Positions 27,490 through 41,435 of a DNA stretch of 64,000 nucleotides are shown piece after piece. Under the pieces are notes generated by a model, which saw only the letters and a program-made list of their open reading frames with translations, was not told where the DNA came from and searched no databases. Positions within the stretch are counted from its first letter, which is position 1. Each line of letters begins with the position of its first letter. A program made the translations under genes and the position numbers. Source of the DNA: Epiperipatus broadwayi (lineage: Eukaryota; Onychophora; Udeonychophora; Euonychophora; Peripatidae); assembly GCA_028023455.1 (NCBI GenBank), contig JAQFVV010006470.1, forward strand, positions 524,001 through 588,000, given 5' to 3'.

Positions 27490-28290
27490 AAGGGTAAATC
27501 AAAAATATTAAATTTCCAATTCCTTAGTAGCACTTTTATCCTTGTCAGCTTTAAATGAATTCCAAATTTTTAATGTCACGTAAATGTCCATAAGCTGTGT
27601 ATAGCCATATTTGCAACATGCCTATTAATTGCATTATTGTTAGTTAAATTTATCTATTAAATCATTTCTTTATTTTTTTTCTTTTTATCATTTCTTATTT
27701 CCAATAATATTTTTAATTCATTAAAATCAAATGTAAACATATAACTACAAGTTTTTTCATGATCAAAGAACCCTGTAACTGTATTAAATTGACTATTTAC
27801 AGTATTTTTAATCCAATTATATAATATTTGATGGTCCTTTACTCTTTTTTCCACAGAACATCTTGATTCACTGATATATAATCTGTTACATCCACACAAA
27901 ATATGATAATTGATATTATTTATTTTTCATTTTAAGATAAAAGGAACATCAATTATTATACAATCAGATTCAAAATACTGTAAGTAGTCAATTTAATACA
28001 TCTTCAGTATTCTTTGTCAAAGAAAAAAAAACTTTTAATTATCGGTTTACATTTAATAATAATGAAATAAAAATATTAATGGGAGAAAGGAATCACAAAA
28101 AAGGCAAAATTAAAGAAATAATTTTAATAGATAAATTTAAAGTTTATGTTATTAATAGGCAAATTGCAAATATAAATATGACCATGCACAGCTTATGGAA
28201 ATTTATGTAATGTTAAAAATTTGGAATTCATTTACAGCTGACGTGTAATTGAAAGTGCTACTAAGGAATTTGAAATGTAATATTTTTGTA
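27490..28290. mobile_element. PLE 3' fragment (C/D-like), inverted pair
   Basis: Minus arm about 27490-27930 and plus arm about 27960-28290 encode the same PLE GIY-YIG C-terminus. Minus reads SRCSVEKRVKDHQILYNW and FTFDFNELKILLEIRN. Plus reads FTFNNNEIKILMGERNHKKG and VINRQIANINM. The tail blocks (GTGCTACTAAGGAATT) match in inverse order. Arms are more diverged than in PLE-B, so this pair is older. A (TA)n tract follows at 28303. Confidence 0.75.
27657..27899 (-). pseudogene. PLE GIY-YIG fragment (minus arm)
   Basis: CGCNRLYISESRCSVEKRVK corresponds to FCGKAYIGESRCTLEKRSRE of PLE-D, with the YIG glycine changed to serine. HEKTCSYMFTFDFNELKIL follows. Nuclease core damaged; truncated at the start. 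Confidence 0.75.
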
Positions 28291-28300
28291 TTACCATTAA

Positions 28301-28302
<2 letters not shown>

Positions 28303-28368
<66 letters not shown>
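28303..28368. repeat. (TA)n microsatellite between PLE and RTE fragments
   Basis: TA run with one phase slip; PLE tail to the left and RTE 3' end to the right. Confidence 0.95.
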
Positions 28369-28372
<4 letters not shown>

Positions 28373-29036
28373 CTATTATCAATCCATTGCAGGATGAAGG
28401 TCTCTCCAAGTTCAATCCATTTTTTCCGATCTTTAGCTTCTCTTCTCCACATCACCCCTGCACACTTTCTTATTTTCAACCATCCATCTCACATGTGGTC
28501 TCTTTCTGGATCTTTTACAATCTCTTGGAATCCAGTTTAAAATTTCAATTGTCCATCTATTATCATCTCTTCTAGCAATATGTCCATCCCAACTCCACTT
28601 CAGTCTTTTAATTTTTTCAACGAGATCAGTAACACCTGTTTGTTCTCTTACCCATACATTGCGTTTTCGATCTCTTCTTGTTACTCCCAACATGCATCTT
28701 TCCATACTTCTTTGAGTGGTTTGAAGTGTCTGTATTGCTCTTCTATTAAGTGTCCAAGACTCAGATCCATAAGTAAGAACTGACAAAACACACTTATTAA
28801 AAACCTTTCTTTTCAAACACATAGGCGTATTCCCTTTAGTATCAAGATATTTCTACCAAAAGCACCCCAACCAAGTTTAATTCTATGATTAATTACATCC
28901 ATTATGTTTCCATTTGTATTAATAATTTGACCAATGTATTTGTAACTGTTAACTTCTTCTAATTCATCATAATCCATCTTTATTTTCATATTTTGAGAAA
29001 ATCTATTAAACATTACTTTAGTCTTTTTAACATTTA
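28369..29036 (-). mobile_element. RTE-like LINE, short 3' copy
   Basis: Same family as 733-2895. Minus-strand blocks: KTKVMFN end of the RT (about 29015-29036), LEEVNSYKYIGQIINT (28813-29013), and CVLSVLTYGSESWTLNRRAI, MLGVTRRDRKRNVWVREQTG and WDGHIARRDDNRWT (28433-28822). 5'-truncated within the RT just after the catalytic motif, so non-functional. It inserted against another repeat starting at about 29040. Confidence 0.88.
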
Positions 29037-29039
29037 TCT

Positions 29040-29280
29040 ATAATGCAATGCAAAATCAAAGTGAAAATTCAAACTTCAGTTCAGATAAAATACTAATTAA
29101 CAAACAGTTAATCATAATGAGGATAATTTAGATAAGATGCCCTGATACCCTTTATAACCGAACTTTTAAATTATACTTATAGATGAAAGAAGATGATTTT
29201 AACATAATAATACAAATATTTTCCCCAAACTTTCATTTATGAAGTAAAACGATATACCTGTGGATGCATTCATCTACACA
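29040..29280 (-). repeat. Dispersed repeat, inverted partner of 33800-34030
   Basis: Shares with the reverse complement of 33800-34030 blocks such as AAGTGAAAATTCA, TTCAGTTCAGATAAAATA, TTAACAAACAGTTAATCAT and TTCATCTACACAT, in the same order at roughly 85-90% identity by eye. Family unknown; no coding content. Confidence 0.72.
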
Positions 29281-31240
29281 TTGGAATGATACAGCACTGA
29301 GTGCCCTATGGGTTTATACACTAGAATGAAACAACAAATATAATTACACAATTCTAATGATTAACCACCAGCACAGGAATGAGTGTGAAAATACAGAATG
29401 TGGCAAATAATTAATCTGCAGATTAACCACCTGCACAATCTAATGTCATTTAACATTGTTAAGCAATATTAGTATTTATTTCATATTTAAAATGCAAAAT
29501 CCTCCTCCTCAGTTATTCTGACAATTCAGACAAAACACCAACAATTTAGCAGATGTGGGTTCATACATAATGAAAAGTGTTTCAATAATAAGGACAACTA
29601 ATATACTGATTTATCTTGCTTAAAATATAAACATAGTAACAATGTAATACAAGTGACATGACTATAGAAACAAAACGCTTGAAAGACTCATAAGATACGT
29701 CATCAGAGATTGAAACACATCAAAAATTTATTAGTAATTCTTAAGCATTTTGCAAGCGCTATTTATTCCCTTAAACAAATATTCTATTCAATCACATGAA
29801 TTTAATTATACATAGTAAAATTATAAACCATATAACAATAAAATTAAAATTAATTTATTCTTACTCAAATACATAAATAAAAATATACAACATTTTAGAA
29901 TATTAAATATTATCCATAAAATCAATATAAATTGTCTTGAACAATAAATACCCTGTTCACAAATTACTAATTATAAATTATAGCCGAATCCCATAGATGC
30001 GCTTTTATCAACTTGTTCTAGTTATTATTAGTACTTTTAAATTAATGAGTTTTACGTGGCTCCATGAATATGAGATAATTCCAAAAGCATGACATGTACA
30101 GTTTAAATGAAAATGTTCTTCATAAATGATTAAATTCTACATTTTTATCTAGCTTTATTCAAAGTTTATAATAACCAAGCTATATTAATTTACCTATCTA
30201 TATTTAAATCTCGGAATTATTATTAGAACAAAATAATTTAATAATTCAAAGTTGCCGATAGAAATCAGAAAGTAGTTTTAGTTAATTATTTAAAGACTGT
30301 TACCATTATTCAAGTAGTAAAAAAATTAAATAACAAATACATTACTGGCCGTATACATTCAGATAAGATAATCATTTTTTTTATTAATTAACTTTTGATA
30401 CACAAAACATTAAAGTAGTGTTTCAATAAAATTTAACATTTAAATTTGATTTTAAACCTCTTCTTTTTTTAAAAAAGTAAAGTTTTCATGTCCGAAAAAC
30501 GTCTGCAATTAAAATATCTGTTTAATGTTGCCAGTTTGCAGGCAATAAAATATTCCAAAACATACTGATCTTCTGCTATTAATTCTACTTAGTTAAGCAT
30601 TCTGACATATTTTAAATGTATATATTGAGCAAATTACTAGCGATTTGATTCAGTGACCGGCAGACTTGAACAGACTCTTTAAATTCAGCAGCTCATACTA
30701 CCATTAAATATCACCATTTTTATATTTAAATTCATATGAGAATTATTCGTTAATCCATTTGCTTGTCAAAAATATTTAAATATGCCTAACATGTTATTCA
30801 TAAACCATTTTATCTCTTAATAATACTAGGAACGTCTCCTTTTTAGACTGAAATGCACATGTGTTTATTATATTTTTATCTAATGATTAAATAATTGGTT
30901 AAATGAATGGCTTTTGAATTAAATAAAAATAATTTCTAAGATTATTTTAAATAAATAAGAATTATTATCATTTTTAATCACAGTATACTAAACTTTATAT
31001 GTCCTGTTGATTTCTTACACGTTAGACATATTTGACCCAAATGAGTAGATGAAAAAGAGCACTTTTAAATACATTAAAATAACACAGGCAATAAGCAAGG
31101 CAAATATTACCCATTATCACAAATAAATTATTCTGAATGCTAGTAAACAGTCTGTTCAGAATGCAAAACAAGGCAATCAAATTACCAAGAAGAAGATAGA
31201 CAAATTTTTATATCAGTTCATTGAATCTTTATATTTTACA

Positions 31241-31330
<90 letters not shown>

Positions 31331-33299
31331 GATCCCTCCCTTACACAAATCTTACATTATTTATGATTAAATAACCAGGGTGCCAATTCTATCAACAACA
31401 AAATAAGTTAATACTCTGACTCCATTTGAGTTACTATCAGGACTCTTTTAATAGTGCCCAACTATAGATTAGCTCAGGGGTGGATTTACAGAATACTATG
31501 ATATATAAATTGTAAATAAGATGAAGGAAAATATTATAAATCGATAAGAATAAAATATCTAAACTGTTTTGTAATGAACAAGTGGTTGAAATTGACAAAG
31601 TCCCATCCATTCAAACTAATAAGTTATAGCTCAAACTTAACCTCTCTCATCATCCAAATACACTTTTAACTAATCATGGTAAAACTTTAAGAAGTCAGAA
31701 GGATATAACACTAATCAGCTTTTACTGTATAATAAGTTTAAATTAAATGAGTAAATTTATATTTACTTGGAATCACTAAAAATATATCTTAGGGTTTAAT
31801 TATATTCTTATTTAAAAATTCATATTATATAACATCTAATAATTACCACCATGAAGCAAAACAATATAAAATTGAATATTGTTCTCATGAAGTAGCAATG
31901 AGATAATGAATGAAATGGAGTACCTTTTTATTTGAAATCATTATTCATATAATAACTGAGTACATAACTTTCCATAAGTTCACCAAATAAATAAACATTT
32001 CATATAATGTCTGTGTCAAGAAAATAATTTCATCAGATCTGAATATGTTCCTCATCATTTCATGAAATTCATAATGAGATTGTCTATAAAAGAATATCTC
32101 TGTACAAAGTTTAAAGTAAATGAAATATTTATTACATTATGCAATTAAATAAACATCATTATACTTTTACTTCACATTTATCCATGCTATCAATTAATTC
32201 TAATATTATTTATTGAACAAACTAACATTGTAGTAATTCAACAATGCAATAGGGAGCCAACATGTACATTATAGGAGTCACCACATCCTACAACAGCATG
32301 GAAGTTAAACAACTCTGACTCTCCAGAGAACAATTCTTTAATGAGTCAGTTAGGCAGTTCTATTAACTAGCTATATTTTTTTTATTTACTCATTTAATAT
32401 AAGGATGATTCATTTTGAGGATTTGAAGATTTGAAATTTTTAGTCAAAACTTGCAAATCCAGTAATAAATCTCTTCCATATCTTCTGAATCACTGGTGTT
32501 TTATGTGTGCTTCTATATTATGCTACACATTATGATATAACTAACACAATTAGATTCTGCTGGTTTGCTTATTAAATTAAGAAGTAAAATATCAAAATAT
32601 GTATACCATAGACCAGCTAACAACGATAGTACTACTTCGGGAGTAGATATTCCATAATAGAAGCTAATTCTACGTTTATTTTGATTGACAAACTATATTA
32701 CACATAGCTATGTGCAATATGATAAACCAAAAAAAAAATCCTAAATGGACACCTGAGGGACAAGAAGATCTTCTTATTTCTAATAATCTAAATGACAAAA
32801 TATTGTGACTCTCTAACCTTACTCACCGGTTTAAAATTGGTGTGGATTCAGTCTCATCACTAAAAACAAGGAATGTATTTCACATTATTTTGTATAATAT
32901 TATCATCATAATGCACAAATACCTAATCTAAAAATATAATCCATTCATGTTAAATATGTAAATAAATTGAGGGAGAGTTCTTTCAATCTTTGACAATATA
33001 ATATATATCACCAACAATCTATTTTCTCATAGCTACTTAACATATTTCATTCTATAAATTCATTCATATATAGATTCCTAATTCTTTCACCACTTTTGGC
33101 ACATTACATCGTCTGAGAATGGCTAGGAAAATACTAGTCAAATGACCATAAGTTCAATAATTATATACAAAGAGTTACACCAATAGGCACACACACAAAT
33201 ATCAATGCACAAAATAATTTCAAATCATGTTCAAGACAAATGCTATGCCAATATTAAATAATAACTCTAATGTAAAATTTTAATTTATGACAAACTATA
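29281..33299. other. AT-rich intronic DNA without a gene
   Basis: No coding region. Contains the (TA)n at 31243-31327. The sequence at 31340-32400 is slightly richer in GC and may be old repeat, unassigned. Confidence 0.5.
31243..31327. repeat. (TA)n microsatellite
   Basis: About 42 TA units. Confidence 0.98.
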
Positions 33300-33799
33300 N
33301 NNNNNNNNNNNNNNNNNNNNNNNNNNNNNNNNNNNNNNNNNNNNNNNNNNNNNNNNNNNNNNNNNNNNNNNNNNNNNNNNNNNNNNNNNNNNNNNNNNNN
33401 NNNNNNNNNNNNNNNNNNNNNNNNNNNNNNNNNNNNNNNNNNNNNNNNNNNNNNNNNNNNNNNNNNNNNNNNNNNNNNNNNNNNNNNNNNNNNNNNNNNN
33501 NNNNNNNNNNNNNNNNNNNNNNNNNNNNNNNNNNNNNNNNNNNNNNNNNNNNNNNNNNNNNNNNNNNNNNNNNNNNNNNNNNNNNNNNNNNNNNNNNNNN
33601 NNNNNNNNNNNNNNNNNNNNNNNNNNNNNNNNNNNNNNNNNNNNNNNNNNNNNNNNNNNNNNNNNNNNNNNNNNNNNNNNNNNNNNNNNNNNNNNNNNNN
33701 NNNNNNNNNNNNNNNNNNNNNNNNNNNNNNNNNNNNNNNNNNNNNNNNNNNNNNNNNNNNNNNNNNNNNNNNNNNNNNNNNNNNNNNNNNNNNNNNNNN
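33300..33799. other. Assembly gap (500 N)
   Basis: Exactly 500 N, which looks like a placeholder of fixed size and not a measured length. It abuts the repeat at 33800-34030. Confidence 0.99.
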
Positions 33800-34030
33800 A
33801 CTATGTGTAGATGAATTCATCCACAGGAATATCATTTGACTTCATAAATGTAAGTTTGGGCAATGTATTTTGTATTATTATGCTAAAATTATTTTCTTCC
33901 ATTTATAAGTATAACTTATAAGTTGAGTCATAAAGTGTAGCAGGGCATTTAAATTATCCTCATAATGATTAACTGTTTGTTAATTAATATTTTATCTGAA
34001 CTGAAGTCTGAATTTTCACTTTGGGTTAGC
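33800..34030 (+). repeat. Dispersed repeat, inverted partner of 29040-29280
   Basis: Reverse-complement match to 29040-29280. It starts directly at the gap edge, so the copy probably extends into the gap. Confidence 0.72.
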
Positions 34031-35186
34031 ATTACATTTTAGCTAATTCCTGCAAATATAATATTATTTATTATAGGTCGATAGTATAGGTTTATTGGTT
34101 CTGGAACTGACACATTGGGTATTTCATGATTTGATGTTGAATTTCGGTAGTTTTGTCAAGGCAGAAATTACATCAAATTATAATAAAATGTATGATTAGG
34201 CTTTTATAAAACTGTGCCTATGATATATTTAGTGAAGTGAACAAATGGAATGATATTTTATTTATTTATTTATTTGTTTATTTATGCATTCATTTATTAT
34301 ATTAAAACATCATTTATCAATTATTTATTAATCATAAAATAGTAAACAAATGTTGACTTATAATTAAACTTACTGTGCTGTTGCTGTTTGTCATTCATAA
34401 AACCAGAATACCTATATCTTGAATAGAGCATACATTGGAGTACATACTGTTGTCAGCATGATATAAGAGTTTTAGTAATATTCTGAGAAAACATTTGAAT
34501 GCTTTTGTCCTTGGTAGTTTATGATGTGTAAGGCACAATAAAATCCCATTTGTCTTTTCCATCACTTTAGCTTTGTGTTGTTGATTCTAGTACATGATAC
34601 AAAATTGATTGATTTTATAAAATTATAAACAGATTTACCATCTAACGATATGATTGAATTTATTTGCTTAATGTTATAATTGTCATTCATCAATATAACA
34701 AGTCTCATTGATATTTATTAAATTATAAATAGAAAGAAATTTTCCATGCTTATTATTATTGCAAAGCTCATACCTAGACTAGCATTTGTACCAAAATCTT
34801 ATATGTCATTTTAAAATTCATAATCTTTAATAGTTTCACAAATTATACCTTCTTGTCCATGGTCGGCCATAAGGTCTCATGCAATGAAAAATCACAGATT
34901 ATTGTTTTTTAGAATAATAAAATTACATACTTATAATTTGTCTAATGTACTTTTATATACTGCTACGATGTGTCTTTGCAATGTACCCTGGCCACGACCA
35001 GATTAGATCATAACAATTTCATGTTATATCATTAATTTTGTGATTTGATCAGACTTTTCGGTTAGTTCTTAGCATGCAATGTGGTAGGTTTCATTACTTA
35101 CATTCATCACATGTGCTCCTGATTTTAGTTACAGCCTTTGGCACACAATGTAGTCGGCATGCAAGACTTTTTGATTATAATATATA
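34031..35186. other. AT-rich intronic DNA without a gene
   Basis: Nothing supportable as a gene; a short ATTT-rich run at 34259-34300. Confidence 0.5.
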
Positions 35187-35320
35187 TATTTATATAATAC
35201 AAAACTCCAACATTTCAACTGTTTTTATCTTCATACAGTCATTGTCAAGGATCTGAAACAATGACTGTATGAAGATAAAAACAGTTGAAATGGTGGAGTT
35301 TTGTATTATATATATATATA
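35187..35320. mobile_element. PLE family F 3' tail, small foldback
   Basis: Arms about 35187-35243 and 35257-35318 are reverse complements containing GACTGTATGAAGATAAAAAC, flanked on both sides by TA runs. The same tail closes the PLE-F fragment at 59780-59826. Only the terminal tail is present; no coding part. Confidence 0.75.
35206..35251 (-). ncRNA. Hammerhead-like motif, PLE-F tail
   Basis: On minus: TCC (stem I), TTGACAA (core with U3/A8), T, stem II GACTG/CAGTT with a 14-base loop, GAA, ATGT, T17, GGA closing stem I. The opposite arm is cut before the core. Confidence 0.45.
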
Positions 35321-38300
35321 TATATGTTCAGTATTGATAAAAGAAAATAAAGTTTTTGAAAAGAAAAAGGATTTTTAATTTGCTGATATTATTGTAGAAC
35401 ATATATATTTTAAAAGAAAAAGTGATTGTATATTTGCTGTGTTATAATATATGACTGCATCAGTAATGTGAAGATATAATGATAAGTAAAATTGTATTTT
35501 CTCTGATAATTTTTTTAGAAAGAGTAAGAACATAAATGTATATACCCACAACTTTTATACAATAATCAATTTATAATGCATCTTCATTGTATTTTAGTCA
35601 TACCACTATTTTATTGCAGGTTATGGTAATAAATTCACAAATTAAAAATTCATCTAACTTTAATAAGTAGATATTTGCTAATGATTGATAGCTTATTTTT
35701 CTATACTAGTGAAGTTTTAAGAGAAAAAAAATTTATTACAAAATAATAAAGATAAATTATATAAAAAAATGTTAATAATGTTTGTTGTAAGAAAGAATTG
35801 CACACTTGTGTTTATATTGTTTATTGAAAATAAAGTTGAATGTATTTTAAATCCTATTTTTAAAAGCATACCTTTATAGTCTCTACTATTAAATATTCAT
35901 TTATAACTCGGGATATACATAATTTGATAATCTAATGCCAATATACATTTTATAACTGTAAGCTTTAAATGCATATATAGATGATCGATTTAAATATATT
36001 GAACGTAATATGAATTATGTAGTAAATGAAAAATGCATTTTTTATAAAACTATATAGCATTACAAAAGATTTCAATGTATTGATGCATATCTGTTTTGCA
36101 AAATTGAATACTACTGAAAATGAACTTAATAAGAAATATCGCTTGAGGATAATTTTTATTTTATTAACACTAGATATTTTGATATGAATATTGTAAAATA
36201 CTGCCAAATGTCAAATTTAAAGATTTTCATAAACAAAATATTGTATTTAATTAATATTATTAGAAATAATACTTTTCTTGTCTATTGGAAAATATTCATT
36301 AAATATCTAATTATATATCGAATGTTCTGCTAAAAAGATGATTGGTTTTGCCATTAAACTGCCTGTAATACTATCTCTGAATTAGGACATGTGTTATGTA
36401 GAGATATTGCTTTCCTCACCATAAAAATATTAATGTGTTAATATGTCTAGATCCATTTATGACATGTGAGACCTAATACACTATTGTTTTCTGAAGACAA
36501 GTGATAGAAGAAACCTGTATTTTAATTATTATTTAACTTCAAACATTTATAATTTATTTAACATAACTTTTTTTTTACTGTTTTACATAGTTATTCACAA
36601 TTATTTGACTCCAAAACTTTTTTTAACTGAGTGGTTTATGTGTGAAGACAAATATTTTCTTATTTAGTTTCAAATCTCAATACTTCTCAACATTATAATC
36701 AATTTATTTATATATATATCTCAATATTTTTTGTAATCTACCTTTGGCATAGAGATAAATGGATACTCAAACACAAATAATTTTTTCCTGCCTAAATATA
36801 AAAATCATTCCATCATTAAATTGTCTTACCACATGTTCTTAATACACATTTTAATTTGTCTGCGATATATATATGATTAAATTAAGCTTATTTAAATTTC
36901 ACAATAGAAATACTTGTTAAAACACATTTGCACCTCATTCATAAGCAGACATCTATTCTATTACTATGGTAAAATTCAATTTGGACATACTAGCTAATTT
37001 TTTTTAAAACCCTTATATCATTTCATTATGTAAAGCATTTTAACTGTCAGTAAGAATATCTTTTATGTTTATTCTTCCCTGAGTCTAAAGCACCCATGAG
37101 ATCCCCTATTTCAAAAGTTTAGATTTCAACTGAATTTGTGCAGAAACAGTAAATTTTACACTTAGAAGTCTTATGTGCTTTCCACCATCTTTTTAGATTT
37201 CAAAAGGTGTATGTATTTTTTCTCTATGGTGAAAGGTCGATTTTTTTATGAATTTTGTTATAAAATAAATTTTCTATTTTTTTTAGATTTAGTGAATGGA
37301 AAGTAATTTGTATGATAATAATGGAGTTTTTCACCAATAATTTTGATTTGGATTCTGAATCTGATTTTGATATGGAATTCCCCATTGAATTCCTGTATTT
37401 CTGAGGCTTCTTTGTTTTTTATATCTCTGAAAGCGGAAACTAGAATTGTTTTTCTTCGTAATTTTATAAGTCGCCAGCAGGAAGATAATATTTATCCCTG
37501 TGTAAATTACAGGTGAGCGAGACTTTCATTCTGCTAAAGTATTTAAAGCTTTAATATTTTCGTACTCGTGCACTCTCCGATAAATTTATTTTGCATTTAC
37601 GTGTAGCTTAAAATTTATCAGAGCGTGTACTCAGAACTTGTGTCATAAATTTATTTCTTAATTATAATTATTTGTAATTCATTTTTATTAATTGCTGGGG
37701 ACGATGTAACTGGTTTTCTAATTATTTACTTGTCTCCTATTGAGACCCTTAATTATGATTCTTAGAGTAGTTTTCGCCAACTGTTTGGTTGGGGATTCGC
37801 CAATTTTAATTGTTTTTCTTTTCATTTTAAATCCTCTTTTTCAGTTGTTCTTGAGGTAAATCAATCATCTTTTTTTTAAATGTAATAATAGGTGCAGCTT
37901 TTACCGACATAAGACATTCATGGTCAGACACATTTTTCAGACCTCGGAAAGCTCACCGGTGCTGGTTTTGTTGATTTATTTCAAGAACATATTGTTTAAG
38001 TATCTGAAAGTGAAAACCAATGTTTGGGTGAATCGTCTGCTGAATGAAATTGCTTCCTCCCTTTATAATTCTTTATTAGAGAATCAGTAGGTCTGGCAGA
38101 GCATTGCATTTAGTCTTTATGGTACATGCCTGAGCTAATCCTATTTGTTCAGTTAGAAACTTTTCTTATAAGTCTTTTCTTAATAAAATTCTTAAAATTT
38201 GTTTAAACTTAATTTGGCCGACGTTTGTCTTTTATTTCTCAATTGTCTAAACAATTTTAAGATCTCGTTTCTCCCTGAGTCTAGTCGGCACAAACCATCA

Positions 38301-40980
38301 TATGTAGTGATCTGGTGGCGCCCTCTGCGATCAGAAAAGGTTGAATGTCCAGTACAACATATATACACATGAGATGTAAATAAGGTTTTAATGTTTGTTG
38401 CAAACTAATTAGTTGAATAGCAAAATAGAATTTAACATTAAACAGTGAATATATTAATTCTTATGGATCTAAAATGACAGTTGTCACAAGAGCAAATAAA
38501 TTAATCTAAAATAAGTTAAAAAAGTAACTGCAATTGTATTTAAAGTATGTGAATAACAATAGTTAACGTAAATTAAGCATATATCTAATGATAAATTATG
38601 TTCAAAGTCAGCCAAGGTTATAATAATTATCTAATCATTTCAATTTTATATTTTTGTTATTTTTATAACTTTTTGCAAAACAATGTATTTACCATAGAAT
38701 ACTTGCAGGTTTTTATATGGGCTTGGAATAACAGTCCCTTCGATGTCATAAATAAGGAGCTGCATCTTTGCTGTAATGGTGTTATATTTATCCTGTTCTT
38801 TCCATTAAAAAATTGTTAGTTTGGTATGTTGTTCATAAAGCAAATGATTATAAGTTATATTTGTTAAAAGCCATACAAAGGTTAATGTTCAATAAATATT
38901 TTATTAGAAGAAAAGGCACAGAATACTTTAAATGGTATTAATATAATCTATCATCCTGTTTACTTTTCCTAATTCAAACCCATCTCAGTCCACATATATA
39001 ATCCTATAACAATATATTTTGATATATAATAGGGTATATTTACATGCATGTGTGCTATCTAATAGTAATATCTGTATGTGTATAATAATATATATGCAGT
39101 TATAATTTTAGCATTAATAAATTAAAGTAAGATTTGTAAACATTGTCATGTGTACAAGCGCACCTAAGTAGATATGCGAAGGGAACTGTAATATGATAGA
39201 TTTAGTGAGTATTATAAACTTTTTTAAGTTTTCTCTTTTAACTTATAAATTCTGTAAATAAATTTTGTATTCCCATATAAAATGTTAAATCCAGGGTGGC
39301 CATCTTATACATATAGTAGAATGTTGACAAAATAAATATCTTTTTAAAAAAGGAGAATCAAAGGTTAGGTTTCTCAGAAATACCTCTCATTAAATGGTAA
39401 ACAGAACTACAATTTTAAATGTTTTAAAAAAATAACATTAACACAAAGACAAAATCATTAAACTGGCCCTACTTGTCAATAACTCCAGCTGGGTCTTTTG
39501 TCTTTGTTAAATTTTATTAAGAACTATTAAAATTTGGAATTTAGGGTTAAAAGTTGTAAACAACTTTAATGGCTTGTGAAAAAAGGACACTCATTTGCTC
39601 TCTACCTCTTTGTTTTAAATCAATCATATGCAGGCTCTATGCCGAGATTTGCAATGAAAACAGTTACCTAAAGACAACCCACTGCCATCTTTCTTTTGAA
39701 GGATTGGTCCAGGATGGGGGTGAAGTTCAAGATCAACAGCCTGCCATGAGGACATCAGAGGCAAGCCAGCCCAATAGAGAAAGACAGTGCCAGATGCCAT
39801 GAAAATGTCTCGGCTAAAAGGTGATCAGTTTCCACAGAGCTCTTTCAAATTAAATCTAAAATAATATCTAAATTAATTCATAATTCTAAAGCTAGCTAAA
39901 TGTTGAATGTTCATAATTAATAACTTGTAATAACTTTTAACAAGTAAATTCTGTAACTTTTAATTTAATAATAATCTTTGTAAGAATCTTGCCTTTTAAT
40001 GAATATTTATGATTGATAATTTTCTTGACATAATGACTATAATCAGTTATTATTATATATCTGTATCTTGCTAAGCCAAATAGTGATAATCATTTAAAAA
40101 ATAAAGAAAAAGAAATTTCAACATCAAACATAATTATTACTTTTATTGTTTGTTCATAATTTCTAATTTATCATTAACTAAGTTTAAATTACATCCTCAA
40201 TGACAATTTCTTTGTATTCCTCACAAAATTATCTTTCAAATCATATATAATATGTCTTACCTGAGATAATCCACAACTTCAGAATCTCCAAAAGTATTTG
40301 CATAAGAATTCTTCATTTTTATCTTGTACCACAAAAGTTACCAAATCTCAAAGGTGTCTATAAGAAAAAGATTCATCCTAATAAAAGATACAAAACAATC
40401 ATTTTCAGAAGATAGATATGCATTTGTCATCATAGCAATTGGCTTCATGTCTGTCTAAAACTAGAAATTGTAGGCTACTGTCTCTATAAACATCACATGA
40501 TCACTATTTTCACAATAACTTCAGTTTTAATGTTAGAGCAAAAAATGCACATTAATAGAAATTAGAAAAACAAAAGAAAACAATAAGTGGCAATATGTGT
40601 TTTGCCTACTGTCTACTGATAAAATCGGTCATCTATTCATTTTATATTTTTTTGAGTACATCAGTGATGTTTATATTCTTTATGCACACCAATGATGCTA
40701 TCTTGTTATATTTATTGTCCCACAAAGATATAATTTATTTGTATATAGTTCAATTGCTAGCTATAGTCTTGAAAATGTGATGCAAGATGTGGCAAACTAC
40801 TGACTCCACAGCATTAGTATGAAGGCATAGGCAAGCAATCAGAATGATTCTTTGCCTGCATACAATTCTATGTGTTATATGCATAACCATTGTGGCTACT
40901 AGTACACAAATATTTGAAATCTCTCTTTTATTGGTTTTAAGTGTTTACATTTTCACATGGTACTATGCCCAGTAAATTTT
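35321..40980. other. Intronic DNA without a supported gene
   Basis: Mostly AT-rich. A somewhat GC-richer part (37030-38340) contains an imperfect inverted repeat (37561-37633: CGTGCACTCTCCGATAAATT against AAATTTATCAGAGCGTGTAC) and GGTGGCGCCCTCTGC near 38311, perhaps an old LTR-type element. 39569-39802 is open and less AT-rich but has no motif I recognise. Confidence 0.45.
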
Positions 40981-41008
40981 GTGAAAGCTTGATCAACTGC
41001 AATCCTTT

Positions 41009-41435
41009 ATGTACATTTGATTATCAGTTTTTAAAATTTACATTGTACTGCTCTATATATGTAAATTGTTACTTGTTATACAATCTTTCTGTAATTTGAT
41101 TATCAGATTTTAAAATTTACATTGCAGTGCTTTATATGTAAATCATTATACACTATATAAACAAATTAATATCAAAGTCACAAAATTACTGTACATTAAT
41201 AATTTATATACTGTATAATAAAGAGCATAAATAATTTTAATATTATGTCATTACTTGTTATACAACCTTTCTGTACATTTGATTATCAGATTTTAAAATT
41301 TACACTTCACTGCTCAATATATGTAAATCATTACACATCATATAAACATAATAAGTTATTAATATCAAAGACAAAATTACTGCACATATGAATAATAATT
41401 TATATACCGTATAATAAACAGCATAAAGAATTTTA
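41009..41435 (+). repeat. Degenerate direct repeats
   Basis: The block TTTGATTATCAG..TTTTAAAATTTAC with CTGCTCTATATATGTAAATC recurs at about 41017, 41095 and 41278. The last two belong to units of about 185 bases that also share ACAAAATTACTG and ATAATTTATATACNGTATAA. Old local duplication. Confidence 0.6.

Noticed and set aside
28190-28290. Possible hammerhead in the tail of the 27490-28290 PLE pair (CTGACG... then GAAAT)
   Set aside because: The two arms disagree in the core and no convincing stem I or stem II can be drawn.
33254-33835. ORFs spanning the gap
   Set aside because: They consist almost entirely of N-derived X residues.
39569-39802. 77-residue ORF with a less AT-rich composition
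   Set aside because: No domain, and no splice sites or neighbouring exons that make sense inside the LRR intron; could be old transposon sequence.
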